Virus record (IMG/VR): IMGVR_UViG_3300020179_001316
Coordinates: 1-22,777 of that record
Source: a virus
DNA length: 22,777 bases
Direction: 5' to 3' (one strand)
A model generated the notes under the pieces. The model did no database searches. It was not told the origin of the DNA and saw nothing but the letters and a program-made list of their open reading frames with translations. The translations under genes were made by a program, and so were the position numbers. This document shows, one piece after another, positions 1 through 8,928 of the stretch (position 1 is the first letter of the stretch; each line of letters opens with the position of its first letter).

Positions 1-1026
1 TAGAGTACATTCAACATCAACGGTTGAAACTTCCATGTCAGACATCCCAAGAATTGAATTTGAGTGGCCTTTAGCTGTCAAAGTATTAGAGATATTAAAT
101 GTAAAACCTTCAGCATCTAAAGCAATTCTTGAAAGCTCCTCGCCGGTTGTACCAGCCACATTGGTTCTTGAATAGGTGACAGGATCAGAAACAACTGCAT
201 AAGCATTTCTAAAATGTTGAGTGGCACCACTTAAAACAACTGGCTCAATTGGACCGGTTGCGTTGCCATGATCATCTTGAATTAAAGCAGCTTGAAAAGT
301 GAATTCGCCCATGACTCTGCCGGCATTAACAGAAATATTTAAGCTGGCTAGTTTGCATCCATAGGCATAAGTACGGAAGCCAACTCCGTCAACTCTAAAG
401 CATAAAGATGAAACCACTTGACCGCTTGAAGTACCATAAGGCACAAACCAAGTTTGCATTGGATTGATGGCGGTTGGATTTGCGCTAAATGCAGGAGATA
501 CGCCAATCTTGCCAGCGCCGCCTCTGTTGTTAGCAGTCACTGATGAATATTCGCAACGGCCATTGATGAGAGAAGAGACAACGCCACCAATCTTATAATT
601 TGTGTTGGTAGTGGTTGGCGTAAACACATTCTCATCATCAGCAGTGACGGTATCGCTAGAAGTAAAGCCAGCAAGATTTGTGAGAAAGCCAGCATTTAAA
701 AGTTTTCCCAAACCGGTTGATGCATATGTATTGGCGCCACTCCCAACGGTTGTAAAATCCATTGTGATTTGCACTTGGCCTGTGCGTCTTTGTACTCGAT
801 TTGATCCACTCCAAACGGTATCAGGTTCAGGAGGCAAACCATGTGGCCCGTCTCTTGTTTCAAGTCTTTCATTTGCAACAACATCACCATAAATCACAAC
901 GGGATCTCTTTCACATGGTAAAGAAATGAAAGACAAGCCACTGAAGTCAGGGAGGCCGGTTGATGGTGATAAGCTTCCGAATGTTGATTCAGTAGCAACG
1001 GAAATCGATCTGTGTGTGACTGTCAT
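1..1026 (-). CDS. Probable major tail tube protein (3' end beyond window)
   Basis: The frame stays open from the ATG at 1026 to the left edge (342 codons, no stop), so the C-terminus is missing. The start has a strong GGAGGA site 5 bases upstream and sits 1 base after the previous stop. The product is rich in Ser, Thr, Gly and Asn with alternating beta-strand-like segments and no membrane span, as in tail tube and other virion proteins. It follows a tail-terminator-like gene directly, where siphophages place the major tail protein. The function is inferred mainly from position and composition; no catalytic motif is expected. Another virion protein of beta fold is possible. The absence of a sheath-like gene before it argues against a contractile tail. 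Confidence 0.6.
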   Translation of the reverse strand, partial: MTVTHRSISVATESTFGSLSPSTGLPDFSGLSFISLPCERDPVVIYGDVVANERLETRDGPHGLPPEPDTVWSGSNRVQRRTGQVQITMDFTTVGSGANTYASTGLGKLLNAGFLTNLAGFTSSDTVTADDENVFTPTTTNTNYKIGGVVSSLINGRCEYSSVTANNRGGAGKIGVSPAFSANPTAINPMQTWFVPYGTSSGQVVSSLCFRVDGVGFRTYAYGCKLASLNISVNAGRVMGEFTFQAALIQDDHGNATGPIEPVVLSGATQHFRNAYAVVSDPVTYSRTNVAGTTGEELSRIALDAEGFTFNISNTLTAKGHSNSILGMSDMEVSTVDVECTL

Positions 1027-1027
1027 G

Positions 1028-1483
1028 TCAATCCTCCAAATAAAGAAGAGTAAAAGGTAAAATTAAAAGGTAGCCTACTTGAGAAGGATCATTCTGAATT
1101 TCTTGACTAGTGGCTTGACCAGGTATTAAAGAAACGACACCTGTTGATGGAAAATCATAATCAGGTTGTTTCAGTGTATCAATGAGCTTGCTTGAATCTT
1201 CAGCTATCATTCGTTCAAGTAAGCCACGATCTCCACCAATATCATAACGGACACGCACAGATAAATCAATTCTCTTGCGTCCACTTATGCCAGCTTGTCC
1301 ATCATCTTGAGCAAGTGCATTGAAAGCAATATCAAACAGGCGATTCTGATTTGATCTGCTTTCAAGTGATAGAGTATTGCCTTGAGCGTCTTTAATGCAA
1401 ACGAAATGATGATAAATATCAGTCTTTGGAGTGATAGATTCAATCCGATCAATGAGATGGTCTAGTGCTTCGTAAATTCCCAT
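1028..1483 (-). CDS. Tail terminator-like protein
   Basis: A 151-residue protein starting at an ATG with GGAG 7 bases upstream, 2 bases after the preceding stop. The fold pattern fits tail terminator (gpU/HK97 gp10-neighbour type) proteins: an N-terminal helix, a strand around residues 70-80 with an RVRYD motif, a helix with IAEDSSKLIDTL, and a final hydrophobic strand ending in LLYLED. Such proteins form the ring that stops tube polymerisation and joins tail to head. It lies between a neck-like gene and the tube gene, the usual place. The assignment rests on pattern and gene order and not on a unique motif. Confidence 0.55.
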   Translation of the reverse strand: MGIYEALDHLIDRIESITPKTDIYHHFVCIKDAQGNTLSLESRSNQNRLFDIAFNALAQDDGQAGISGRKRIDLSVRVRYDIGGDRGLLERMIAEDSSKLIDTLKQPDYDFPSTGVVSLIPGQATSQEIQNDPSQVGYLLILPFTLLYLED

Positions 1484-1485
1484 TG

Positions 1486-1995
1486 TTATTCTCCAAGTAA
1501 ATTTGCTTTGACGATTTCAATTAGCTGATCAACTTCTTTTTTTGCAAGACCGATAAAGCCACGATCCCGATTGACTTTAAAGCCGTAATCTTGCACCGGT
1601 GGCAGAAGGCCGATTGTAAATTTAGTATTGGTTGAATCAAGCACGACGAAGTTTTGCAACATCATTCCCGATAGAGTTAAATCAACCGCCGCCGTTTGGC
1701 CTTCAACTGCATTTGATCTTTTTCTGGATTTCTCTTTATATTCAGCATATCCGCCAGGGAACAGCATCCCCTTATCCGTTTTGATGCCGCCCTTAGGCTT
1801 AAGCCTTTTATAGGTTGTTGATTTATAGGAAATGCAAATAGGTTTATTTGAATACGCTCTAAACCGATTGAGATTATAGTCTAAGCCTTTGTAAATTCGT
1901 ATCTTGATGATTGCTAGAATGTCTTGAGCAATCGCAGTCATAACCGGCTTAGTTAAATTTAGCGCTGGCAAGTTTAGGCTTAGAGTTGCTTGCAT
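1486..1995 (-). CDS. Tail completion / virion morphogenesis-like protein
   Basis: A 169-residue basic protein. The N-terminal helix (about residues 16-35) is followed by a basic middle and the segment LTLSGMMLQNF near residue 108, then a stretch resembling strand-turn-strand (KFTIGLLPP). The LTLSG-Met-Leu pattern after a Lys-rich loop recalls Mu gpG-like and HK97 gp10-like virion morphogenesis proteins, which act at the head-tail joint or as tail completion factors. Its stop is followed almost at once by the tail terminator start, and its own ATG abuts the preceding stop codon, indicating one translationally coupled unit. Confidence 0.45.
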   Translation of the reverse strand: MQATLSLNLPALNLTKPVMTAIAQDILAIIKIRIYKGLDYNLNRFRAYSNKPICISYKSTTYKRLKPKGGIKTDKGMLFPGGYAEYKEKSRKRSNAVEGQTAAVDLTLSGMMLQNFVVLDSTNTKFTIGLLPPVQDYGFKVNRDRGFIGLAKKEVDQLIEIVKANLLGE

Positions 1996-2946
1996 TTACC
2001 ATCTCATATTTCTTGAAGGGATAAATTGAGCCTCGTATGCCCCAACAGACCGACCTGCAAAGTTGCCACGAATATCAGAGCTTGCACTTACTCGCTGATT
2101 GTTTTCAGTTGTCTGAATGATGCCATCAGTATTTAAATCAAGGCTGATTGTTTTCATAGATAGATCAGCCAATTCAATGCCTCTGGATCTCATCTTTTCA
2201 CTTAAATCGATATTGCCATTAAGCTCATGGATACGAGCAATCGCAAGATAGGAATGAGCCTGCAATAAATCATGTGAATTGTGTATATCATCTTCATCAA
2301 CATCTCTCGGGACAATTAAATCTCTTACATACAAAGCAAGCTCATCAAGTGATGATGATATTTGTTCTTCAAATCCGTTCGATCTTCTAGGTGCTAGATC
2401 GGCAATGTGTGGGAAAATTGAGCACAGCTTATTATGATCTAAGCCTGTATCAAAAGGACGAGGCACAATCTTTAAAGATCCCTTTTCAACTCTATTGATT
2501 GTTTGTGTGCCTTCACTTTGTACATATTCAATGGCATAAGCAACGGTCTGCTTAGAGGCGGTGATATTGGAAGATGAGCAAGTATAAAGCCAACTAGCAA
2601 ATTGAATTGTTGAATTAGATGTGAATGCGATATCTCTAGGCAATGGATCAGCTAAAATCAGTTGTGTGCCAGTGATGCGAACGATCTTAATTGAAAAGAA
2701 AGTATCTGCATCAGTGAGTAAAAAAGCATCTGATTGAAATTGCTTTAAGGCTGATGCTGATGCTGATAAAGTCATAACTCGTCTATCTCTATCTAAATCA
2801 GTTGCTACTAAATCAGATCGACCTTGAGACATAGCACTTGTGATTGTGCTCCCATCAAGATAAAAAGATATGCTAGGCGTTCCACTGATTGGATGTGGAG
2901 CTTGCCAAATGAAATTATAGTTTTTGCCTTGTTGTGCTTTTATCAT
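1996..2946 (-). CDS. Unknown virion protein, possible head-tail adaptor
   Basis: A 316-residue protein that I do not recognise as a named family. Residues 1-150 look beta-rich (Ser, Thr, Ile, short strands). Residues about 165-275 look helical, with repeated amphipathic segments as in gp6/gp15-type connector helical bundles. The C-terminus is short and basic (RNMRW). The ATG overlaps the stop of the upstream minor head gene by 4 bases (ATGA), so the two are coupled. Its place after the capsid genes and before the tail completion gene is that of a head-tail adaptor. That role is inferred from position; a decoration or neck-stabilising protein is also possible. Confidence 0.4.
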   Translation of the reverse strand: MIKAQQGKNYNFIWQAPHPISGTPSISFYLDGSTITSAMSQGRSDLVATDLDRDRRVMTLSASASALKQFQSDAFLLTDADTFFSIKIVRITGTQLILADPLPRDIAFTSNSTIQFASWLYTCSSSNITASKQTVAYAIEYVQSEGTQTINRVEKGSLKIVPRPFDTGLDHNKLCSIFPHIADLAPRRSNGFEEQISSSLDELALYVRDLIVPRDVDEDDIHNSHDLLQAHSYLAIARIHELNGNIDLSEKMRSRGIELADLSMKTISLDLNTDGIIQTTENNQRVSASSDIRGNFAGRSVGAYEAQFIPSRNMRW

Positions 2947-3863
2947 GTTGTTATATCCTTTATCTCACTATCTGAAACCACCGTTAAGTTATTGACCTTT
3001 AGAAATCCCTTGCTCACTGGCGCCCAAGAGTGCCGGCAATTATAACCGCCTCCGGATGTTAGTGGCGGACCGCTTGAAGGCTGTCCATTGTCGAGCTTGA
3101 TGATTTGTTTTTTAGATAGCACTTTTCCAACAAGTTTACGACAAAATGGACGAGTTATCCCATCTTTAGGTCCAACATAAATGAAGTTTTCTAAACCAGC
3201 TTCATCAGCATTTAAAGCATTGATAGATCTACCAAATTCAGCGATCTTTGTTCTTGCTTGAGTAGTACCAACGCCAACTGATTTCTCAAATGCAACTCTC
3301 ATCTGATCAAGCACTGGCTTTGAGCTTCCCACAATGATTGCAGTTGTGGCCATGTTGCGAATTGCACTACTAAGAGACGGCAAGATTTGTGCATCAAAAA
3401 CTTGTGATGAAGTTTGTTGCGCTATTGCTTGAATGATAGCCGGCGGAGCTGATCTAAATTCCGGATCAATTTCAATCGTTGCCTTATTGATCATCTCCAC
3501 TATATCCACTTGAGACCGCTCAAAATATGTCAAAGCGTCTCCCATGCCACTGGTGATTAAAAATGATTTAAGCTCATCCGGTGACATGCTAACCAGCATT
3601 TGGCCTTGACCTTGCTGGATCATTTCAGCGATTGCACGATATAACCGATTTGTCGCCTTCTTCATTTCTTCTTCAAAAGTCTTAGCTGCATCCACTTCTT
3701 TGATCAGTGTATCCAGTCTCATCTTTAAGAGAAGTTTCATTTGTGGATTGCGTTCATCAATCCATTGTTTTCTAAGATCCTCTATTGCTTGTTTATCTGC
3801 ATCTCCCGCCTCTGCTAGGTGCACCACACTATTAAAAATACCAAGACAATGAGGACAATACAT
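2943..3863 (-). CDS. Minor head protein, Mu F / SPP1 gp7-like
   Basis: A 306-residue protein. The C-terminal part (about 225-290) holds the hallmark of the Mu F/SPP1 gp7 head-morphogenesis family: a Gly-Pro-Lys-Asp-Gly-Ile-Thr-Arg-x-Phe-Cys segment, then Leu-x-x-Gly-Lys-Val-Leu, a Gly-rich loop and NCRHSW. Helices dominate residues 15-110. These proteins bind the portal and are packaged in small numbers. It begins MYCPHC, an unusual Cys pair at the very N-terminus. No Shine-Dalgarno site precedes the ATG, and an in-frame stop 9 bases upstream excludes a longer form, so translation may depend on coupling to the capsid gene 16 bases before it. In many Mu-like phages this gene lies next to the portal; here it follows the capsid gene. 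Confidence 0.7.
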   Translation of the reverse strand: MYCPHCLGIFNSVVHLAEAGDADKQAIEDLRKQWIDERNPQMKLLLKMRLDTLIKEVDAAKTFEEEMKKATNRLYRAIAEMIQQGQGQMLVSMSPDELKSFLITSGMGDALTYFERSQVDIVEMINKATIEIDPEFRSAPPAIIQAIAQQTSSQVFDAQILPSLSSAIRNMATTAIIVGSSKPVLDQMRVAFEKSVGVGTTQARTKIAEFGRSINALNADEAGLENFIYVGPKDGITRPFCRKLVGKVLSKKQIIKLDNGQPSSGPPLTSGGGYNCRHSWAPVSKGFLKVNNLTVVSDSEIKDITT

Positions 3864-3879
3864 AGGATTTTAAACAAAC

Positions 3880-4911
3880 TTACGCTAAGCAATCAGTCAA
3901 ACAGAAGCCATAATTTTGAGCAATGACTTTGTCTTGATGTGCGTGTTCCATCCAGACAGTGCGCTTTGTTGATTCAAGATCATCAAATGCAGATGTTGAA
4001 AAGCCTTCATAAACAAAATTCAAGGCAGCCACTGGCATGACCTTGACGCCGTTCTTGTTGGCAATTGCATCACTCCCCTTCATGATACCCATGAAAACAG
4101 TGTCGTCTGTCCAAACTTGAGCTTCAGAAGAAGATAAGCCAGCGTTTGCTGTTTCTTTTCTAGCACTACCAACATGCACATTGGGGATGCCTAAGACTTC
4201 TTTGAGAACGGAAATGACCATGTCATCTTTCATCAAACGATTGCCAGCAGCAGTACCGGAAGGAGTGGCGCCAGCGGTGAAAAATCCTCTTACTTCAGCA
4301 TTGCGAGATAATGCTCTTAAAGCACCATAACCAAGCACCAAAGTATCTGGCAAGATACCATGAGAATTTGCACGAATAACATCAATCAAGGCATGGAGAT
4401 CGGTTAAAGGTTCAGCACCGGCTTGATTCCACTTTGTCCCATTTGAGCCTTGAGCCAAAGTTGCAAGAGTTGAGGTATAAGCGCCCCAATTGCTTGCACC
4501 AAACAAGAGATTGGCTAAACGGCTTTCACGATTTAGGAGCATTGATCTTTGTACTTTTTTAAAAGATCTTTGTTCTTCACTGCCTGGATATTGAGAGTAC
4601 TTGATATCTTCAAGTGCAATTTCATCAGCCAAAGAATATACTTTAGCGGAGAATGTGGTGCTTGATCGGTCAAAATTGCCAATTCTTTGACGGCTTGCGC
4701 CAGGTGCACGCTGAGCATCAACATCAGGAGAGCCCATAAAGTTGCGTGTTTCTTCAATAAGAAGAGTGCCGGTTGGTCCGATTGCTTTGATGTCAACTGC
4801 TTCAATCACTTGATCAGCAATCAGCTGGCTATCGCTGGGAATTGCTTCAATGGCAAGACTGCGAAGGATTTCGTTGACTGGATGAATATTGCTATAAGAT
4901 GGATTTGCCAT
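3880..4911 (-). CDS. Major capsid protein
   Basis: A 343-residue soluble protein whose length and pattern fit an HK97-fold major capsid protein of the Mu gpT/lambda gpE-like groups. An N-terminal arm precedes a long helix (about residues 115-140). The P-domain region includes ILPDTLVLGYGALRALS, a common pattern in these proteins. Near the end come TVWMEHAHQDKVIAQNYG residues typical of the strand-rich A-domain and C-terminus. GGAG stands 8 bases before the ATG, and the start follows the decoration gene stop by 3 bases. The order scaffold-protease, decoration, capsid is the usual head order. Confidence 0.8.
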   Translation of the reverse strand: MANPSYSNIHPVNEILRSLAIEAIPSDSQLIADQVIEAVDIKAIGPTGTLLIEETRNFMGSPDVDAQRAPGASRQRIGNFDRSSTTFSAKVYSLADEIALEDIKYSQYPGSEEQRSFKKVQRSMLLNRESRLANLLFGASNWGAYTSTLATLAQGSNGTKWNQAGAEPLTDLHALIDVIRANSHGILPDTLVLGYGALRALSRNAEVRGFFTAGATPSGTAAGNRLMKDDMVISVLKEVLGIPNVHVGSARKETANAGLSSSEAQVWTDDTVFMGIMKGSDAIANKNGVKVMPVAALNFVYEGFSTSAFDDLESTKRTVWMEHAHQDKVIAQNYGFCLTDCLA

Positions 4912-4914
4912 TTA

Positions 4915-5307
4915 TTAGACTCCTAGAGATACATTGACGAGGATTTCGATTTCTTCATTTGCACTTGCTGCGGTGTTTGCAACATTTGGCAAGAAGCGAC
5001 CGGCGATAATTTGAGTGCTACCGGCTGAGCCGTCATAAGCATAAACTTTGCCAGCAAGACCAGGCATAACAAAAAAGTCAGTGCCTGCGGTGATTGTGCC
5101 ACCGGCAACAACGCGAGAAATACCACTGAGACACACATTGATTGCATCACCACTTGCGCCGGAAAGTTGAGCAACGCCAACAGGGATATCAGTGGAGGCG
5201 GTGCAAGGTGTAACTTTACCAGCATTATCGAGTTTGACAAGAGTCAAGGCAGTGACGGATGCAGACGCAATGAAGGTCTTATAAATTGAGTGATTATTTA
5301 AACTCAT
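4915..5307 (-). CDS. Head decoration / capsid-stabilising protein (DUF2190-like)
   Basis: A 130-residue protein rich in Ala, Gly, Thr and Val with regularly spaced short strands. The sequence pattern (a start domain with LVKLDNAGKV, IPVGVAQLSGASGD, then SRVVAGGTITAGTDFF) matches DUF2190-type capsid decoration proteins. These sit on the outer capsid surface and stabilise the expanded head. AAAGGAT lies 8 bases before the ATG. Position directly before the capsid gene in the same operon supports the call. The second half has an acidic stretch (SANEEIEI) followed by a hydrophobic final strand. Confidence 0.7.
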   Translation of the reverse strand: MSLNNHSIYKTFIASASVTALTLVKLDNAGKVTPCTASTDIPVGVAQLSGASGDAINVCLSGISRVVAGGTITAGTDFFVMPGLAGKVYAYDGSAGSTQIIAGRFLPNVANTAASANEEIEILVNVSLGV

Positions 5308-5312
5308 GATTT

Positions 5313-7454
5313 TTATCCTTTGAAATGTTTGATGTAAGCATCAGGTTGTTCGGTTCTCATCACATTTAAAGCCTCTGAAAATGTGATCCCTTTGGCCTTC
5401 TTGATTTCATTTACTTGATCAATAAAGCTGATTTCTTGTGCAGTGCTGGCATGTCCTTTTTCAGAAAGATTGATGGCTTGATTTGCCTTTCTTTCACTGA
5501 AGGATTGCCAGATAGCTGGGAATTTGTCTTTGATATCGTAGGCTGATTCAACTGCTGAAATCTCACTAGGTGTGATCTTGCCAGTGTTGAGAAGGCCATC
5601 AACAACAAGCTTTCTTTCAGCTTGATGTTTTTGAGCGGTCAAAGCCTTCACTTGCTCAGACAAAGATGTGACTTGTGCATTTAGCTCATTCATCAGTTGA
5701 GCTTGTGCCTTTTCAGATAAAGCGGTGGCTTCAGACATTTTCTTGTCATCATCTTCCATCATCTTTTTATCTTCTTCTGCCATCATCTTTTTATCTTCTT
5801 CTGCCATCATCTTCTTCTCCTCTTTCTTGGCATATTCACCATCAAGATTTGCTTTAGATTCGCCTTCTGATTCGTCTTTGGTAAGCTCATCATTCTCAGA
5901 CTTTAAGCCTTCCAACTGAGCTTCTAGTTGCTTGACAAGTTGATCTTTTTCTAGTACCAAAGCCACTAGTTGATCAGCTGTCATAGCCTTTAGTTCTTCT
6001 GGATTCATGTTTGATTTCTCCATGAGTAAAACACGACTTATTTTATTTTTAGATTGAGCTGGTCTAGCCGTCAAGGTAACGGCTTGAAGTTGAGCGAAAC
6101 CGATTGGTTTTGGATCATCTTCCCTTGCATAAATATCACCTACTAAAAATTCTGGTGATGGATATAAAACGCCTTCGCTAGCTTTCACTAGATCGAGACC
6201 TGCTTGAGTATATAGAGGTTTTACATAAAGTGCATCATCTTTTACATATACATCAGATATTTCACCATATGCCATAGATTGAGCTGGATCAGTTGGCCCG
6301 TTATCCATAAAGGGAGATGATTGATGATTCCAATCGATGATGACTGGATCTTCATTGAGCCTTGCTTTGAATACTCTTACCATCTCAGAGAGGATTTGAG
6401 GAGTGACATCTTGAATCGTCTTGCCATTGATCCTTGAGTTGACCTTACCCACAGAAAGCACCTTAATGTCTGATCCTGGATATAAAGCAATTTCTCCCAA
6501 CCTGATTCTTTCTCTAAATACCTTAATGTCAGTACGATTGGAGGACGGCAAGGAAGATTCCGACAATGCTTTTTCATTTTCATTTAATTGCTCTGACATC
6601 TCTTTGTATTTATCCCATAGATCTTTATCAGCTGTTGATCTTGTCTTTCCACCAGTGACAAAAGAATATACTCTTGCCCTTGACCACGCCGCCTGAGTTG
6701 CTCCAACTCGATGCCCACTAGTTGCCCATGCTTCAGCGCCTCTTCTGTGCACTTCTGCTAAGATGCTTCTAGGTATATCGCTGATTTTTGCCGCTGCTCT
6801 AAGAAATTCATCAGCACTATTTCCATTCATCTCTTCTCTGACTTTATCAGCGAATTCTGTCTTGGAGTATTTGCTTTTCCTCTTAGTGCCTTTTTCATCA
6901 CCTGGCAATGGAGAGTAATCAGTCTTTTTATTATCTTTGCGATCTTTGATCTCTTTTTCTCGATCGCCTTTAGTTCCATAAGGTGATCCAGTCAAATACT
7001 TCTTTGGCACATCAGCCAATTCAGTTGACTCAGTGAGAGTCTTTTCTTTCTCATCAGCCCTCTCCATTTGTGCTAAAATTTTCTTTGCCCAAGTGAAGCC
7101 TGCATCACCTCCCCAACCATCCCAAGCCTGCCGGCCTTTTCCATATTCTTCCCAAGTTGAGCCCTGCTTGTCGACTTCGTGTCTTGTGAAATAAGCAACC
7201 ATTCTTTTAATGGTCTCTGGTGATAGGCTGACTCCATTTGATAAATCTCTTGCTCGAGCAATACCCACCGCCGTCATACCACGCTTTGAAGGTGGTTGCT
7301 CAGCTCGTTTCTTTAGTGCTCTGATCGCTGCGTCTCTTACCCCTTGAGGTGGAGTAAAATCAATTCCATCATATTTTTTAGGAGCATTGAGATAAGCGCC
7401 CACGCGTCTATTCATCAATCTTTGTTTTGCCAAAGAGATTTGTTTTTCATTCAT
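5313..7454 (-). CDS. Prohead protease (Mu I-like) fused to scaffold, with long N-terminal extension
   Basis: A 713-residue protein with at least three parts. Residues 1-110 form a basic domain ending in a Trp-rich EEYGKGRQAWDGWGGDAG stretch. Residues about 190-295 carry a second helical domain (SKTEFADKVREEM to RVYSFVTGGKTRSTAD) of a kind seen in phage structural polyproteins. Residues about 305-480 resemble the Mu I head-maturation protease: a Val-Ile-Ile-Asp-Trp-Asn-His motif followed by a Leu-Tyr-Pro-Ser-Pro-Glu segment. From 480 onward lies a highly charged coiled-coil scaffold with Glu/Lys/Met repeats. A Mu I protein alone is about half this length. The start overlaps the portal stop by 4 bases. 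The whole should act inside the prohead and be cleaved and lost on maturation. Confidence 0.75.
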   Translation of the reverse strand: MNEKQISLAKQRLMNRRVGAYLNAPKKYDGIDFTPPQGVRDAAIRALKKRAEQPPSKRGMTAVGIARARDLSNGVSLSPETIKRMVAYFTRHEVDKQGSTWEEYGKGRQAWDGWGGDAGFTWAKKILAQMERADEKEKTLTESTELADVPKKYLTGSPYGTKGDREKEIKDRKDNKKTDYSPLPGDEKGTKRKSKYSKTEFADKVREEMNGNSADEFLRAAAKISDIPRSILAEVHRRGAEAWATSGHRVGATQAAWSRARVYSFVTGGKTRSTADKDLWDKYKEMSEQLNENEKALSESSLPSSNRTDIKVFRERIRLGEIALYPGSDIKVLSVGKVNSRINGKTIQDVTPQILSEMVRVFKARLNEDPVIIDWNHQSSPFMDNGPTDPAQSMAYGEISDVYVKDDALYVKPLYTQAGLDLVKASEGVLYPSPEFLVGDIYAREDDPKPIGFAQLQAVTLTARPAQSKNKISRVLLMEKSNMNPEELKAMTADQLVALVLEKDQLVKQLEAQLEGLKSENDELTKDESEGESKANLDGEYAKKEEKKMMAEEDKKMMAEEDKKMMEDDDKKMSEATALSEKAQAQLMNELNAQVTSLSEQVKALTAQKHQAERKLVVDGLLNTGKITPSEISAVESAYDIKDKFPAIWQSFSERKANQAINLSEKGHASTAQEISFIDQVNEIKKAKGITFSEALNVMRTEQPDAYIKHFKG
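5733..5820 (-). repeat. 24-bp tandem repeat coding for Lys/Met/Glu-rich scaffold octapeptides
   Basis: Two exact 24-bp units (5757-5780, 5781-5804) are flanked by partial copies. They code for an eight-residue AEEDKKMM repeat in the scaffold part of the protease-scaffold protein. The period is 8 residues and not the 7 of a canonical heptad. Copy number may vary by slippage. Confidence 0.8.
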
Positions 7455-8860
7455 CTTATAGCTCGCAATCTTTCAGCCATCGCCAAAGCTGGATTTTGTG
7501 CAACTGCTCGATCTTGTGCCGTTCTAGTGGCTTCCATTGGCAACTGACCGGCGCCGATCTTTTGTCTGATAGCACGCTCAAGATCATCATCTGGTGTGAG
7601 TAGTTGAGCTTGTACCAAGGAAGGCAATGAGATCAAAGCGTCTGCAAGTGCATCAGCATCTAGGCCGGTATGCACCAAGCGGGGGAGTTTTGTTGTCTCA
7701 ATGTTTCCATAATTCCAACGAATGAGACGGCCAATAGTACCGCCTCCCCGTCTATCTTGTCCACTGATTGCACTGGCCACCAGGTCAAGAAAATTGATAC
7801 ATGCTCTTCTAAAAACGGATAGATGCACTTCACCGACTGATCTGGATCCAGTGTCGGATATTCCCAAATTCATAAATTGAGCCATGAATGCTTGAGAGAT
7901 TTGATTGTCGCACTCTTGAATGACTTGTAAAGCACCACCAGCATCAAAGCCGGTTGATCCTCCATAGGTGTCAAAAGAAACGATATTGTTTTCAACTAGA
8001 TAGCTTTGCTCCTGCACAACATAAGCCTGCGCTTGTTGCTGAGCTTCATTGATCATTGCCTCAACATCACCACTTGAAATGCCCATCTGATCAATTGCTT
8101 GACGATTGACTTTAACAATTGGAGTAGGCACAGCCCACTTTTCAAGACCAATAGCCATGAGAGTGGCAGATCTTTGTTTTTCTTTCCACCACCACCAGCA
8201 TGGCCTTAACAAGCCAATACCTTCAAAGTTTGATCCAGTACGATTGAGAGTCAAAAGTAAAAGTTTTGATGCTGGAATAGGTTCGGGATTTACCCCGCCG
8301 ACCATGATTTGAATAACGCCATCTAGGTTCTGTTTGTCAGCTGATAACCATTGCTGATGAGATGAAGGCTCTCGGTCAGCATATCTTTTGAGAAAAACTT
8401 TCTCTTTTCCTAGTGAGTCTTTAGCGACACAATAAATTTCTTCTGCATATCTCCAGCCATGAGGAATGAATTCTAGGAGATAATTTAGTTGGTCTTCAAA
8501 AGACAAATCCATCATTCCAGGATATCCCTTAAATCCGAATGCTTCATTGGCAAATCTGGCAAGCTCCTCACTGGTTTGATCGCCGTCTTTACCAGCTTTA
8601 AATTCCCACTTTGCAGATAACAAAGTTTGCTTAACCAAATTCCAAGATCGTCTGATAATTGGATCAGTTGCCAGCATATCCTCCGCTTCTCTGGTCCATG
8701 ATCTGCCAGATAGCGCCGGATTTTGCTCCTTGCCAGTTATGTAACCGCCTTGAATAGATGTCCCACTTATACCATATGATTGAAAATGTGGCTTATCTTG
8801 AGATAAATACGGCATCTCTTGAGTTGATCTTGTCATGGTCATATATGGGAATGAAGTCAT
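7451..8860 (-). CDS. Portal protein (DUF935 / Mu gp29-like)
   Basis: A 469-residue protein of typical portal length. Recognisable parts are an N-terminal ATDPIIRRSWNLVKQTLLSAKWEF segment near residues 64-90, a GIGLLRPCWWWWKEKQR stretch near 215 (in this family the conserved turn before the portal stem helix), and a long helix with QECDNQISQAFMAQFMNLG. This is the DUF935/Mu gp29 pattern. The dodecameric portal is the DNA entry channel in the head vertex and docks the terminase. AAGGTGA precedes the ATG by 5 bases. It is the first gene of the structural block, separated from the terminase by a gene pair and an opposing gene, which is unusual because portal generally follows terminase directly. 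Confidence 0.75.
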   Translation of the reverse strand: MTSFPYMTMTRSTQEMPYLSQDKPHFQSYGISGTSIQGGYITGKEQNPALSGRSWTREAEDMLATDPIIRRSWNLVKQTLLSAKWEFKAGKDGDQTSEELARFANEAFGFKGYPGMMDLSFEDQLNYLLEFIPHGWRYAEEIYCVAKDSLGKEKVFLKRYADREPSSHQQWLSADKQNLDGVIQIMVGGVNPEPIPASKLLLLTLNRTGSNFEGIGLLRPCWWWWKEKQRSATLMAIGLEKWAVPTPIVKVNRQAIDQMGISSGDVEAMINEAQQQAQAYVVQEQSYLVENNIVSFDTYGGSTGFDAGGALQVIQECDNQISQAFMAQFMNLGISDTGSRSVGEVHLSVFRRACINFLDLVASAISGQDRRGGGTIGRLIRWNYGNIETTKLPRLVHTGLDADALADALISLPSLVQAQLLTPDDDLERAIRQKIGAGQLPMEATRTAQDRAVAQNPALAMAERLRAIR

Positions 8861-8886
8861 TTGTTCACCTTAATCAATTAACTTAT

Positions 8887-8916
8887 ATCTTATTGCACAA
8901 AATATGATTATATCAA
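8887..8916 (-). promoter_or_regulatory. Possible promoter for the structural operon
   Basis: On the minus strand TTGATA (8911-8916) is followed after 18 bases by TAAGAT (8887-8892), about 27 bases before the portal start. It lies just after the hairpin at 8929-8962, so a fresh promoter is expected here. The match to the sigma70 consensus is only moderate, and AT-rich DNA produces such matches by chance. Confidence 0.3.
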
Positions 8917-8928
8917 ATAAAATTTAAA

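Noticed and set aside
696-890. Minus-strand frame of 64 codons at the left end
   Set aside because: It lies in another frame within the longer open frame 1-1026, which has the strong ribosome site and continuous coding sense.
5675-5919. Plus-strand frames of Ser/Leu/Phe repeats that look like membrane proteins
   Set aside because: Antisense readings of the Lys/Glu-rich scaffold repeats; overlapping in two frames and without start signals.
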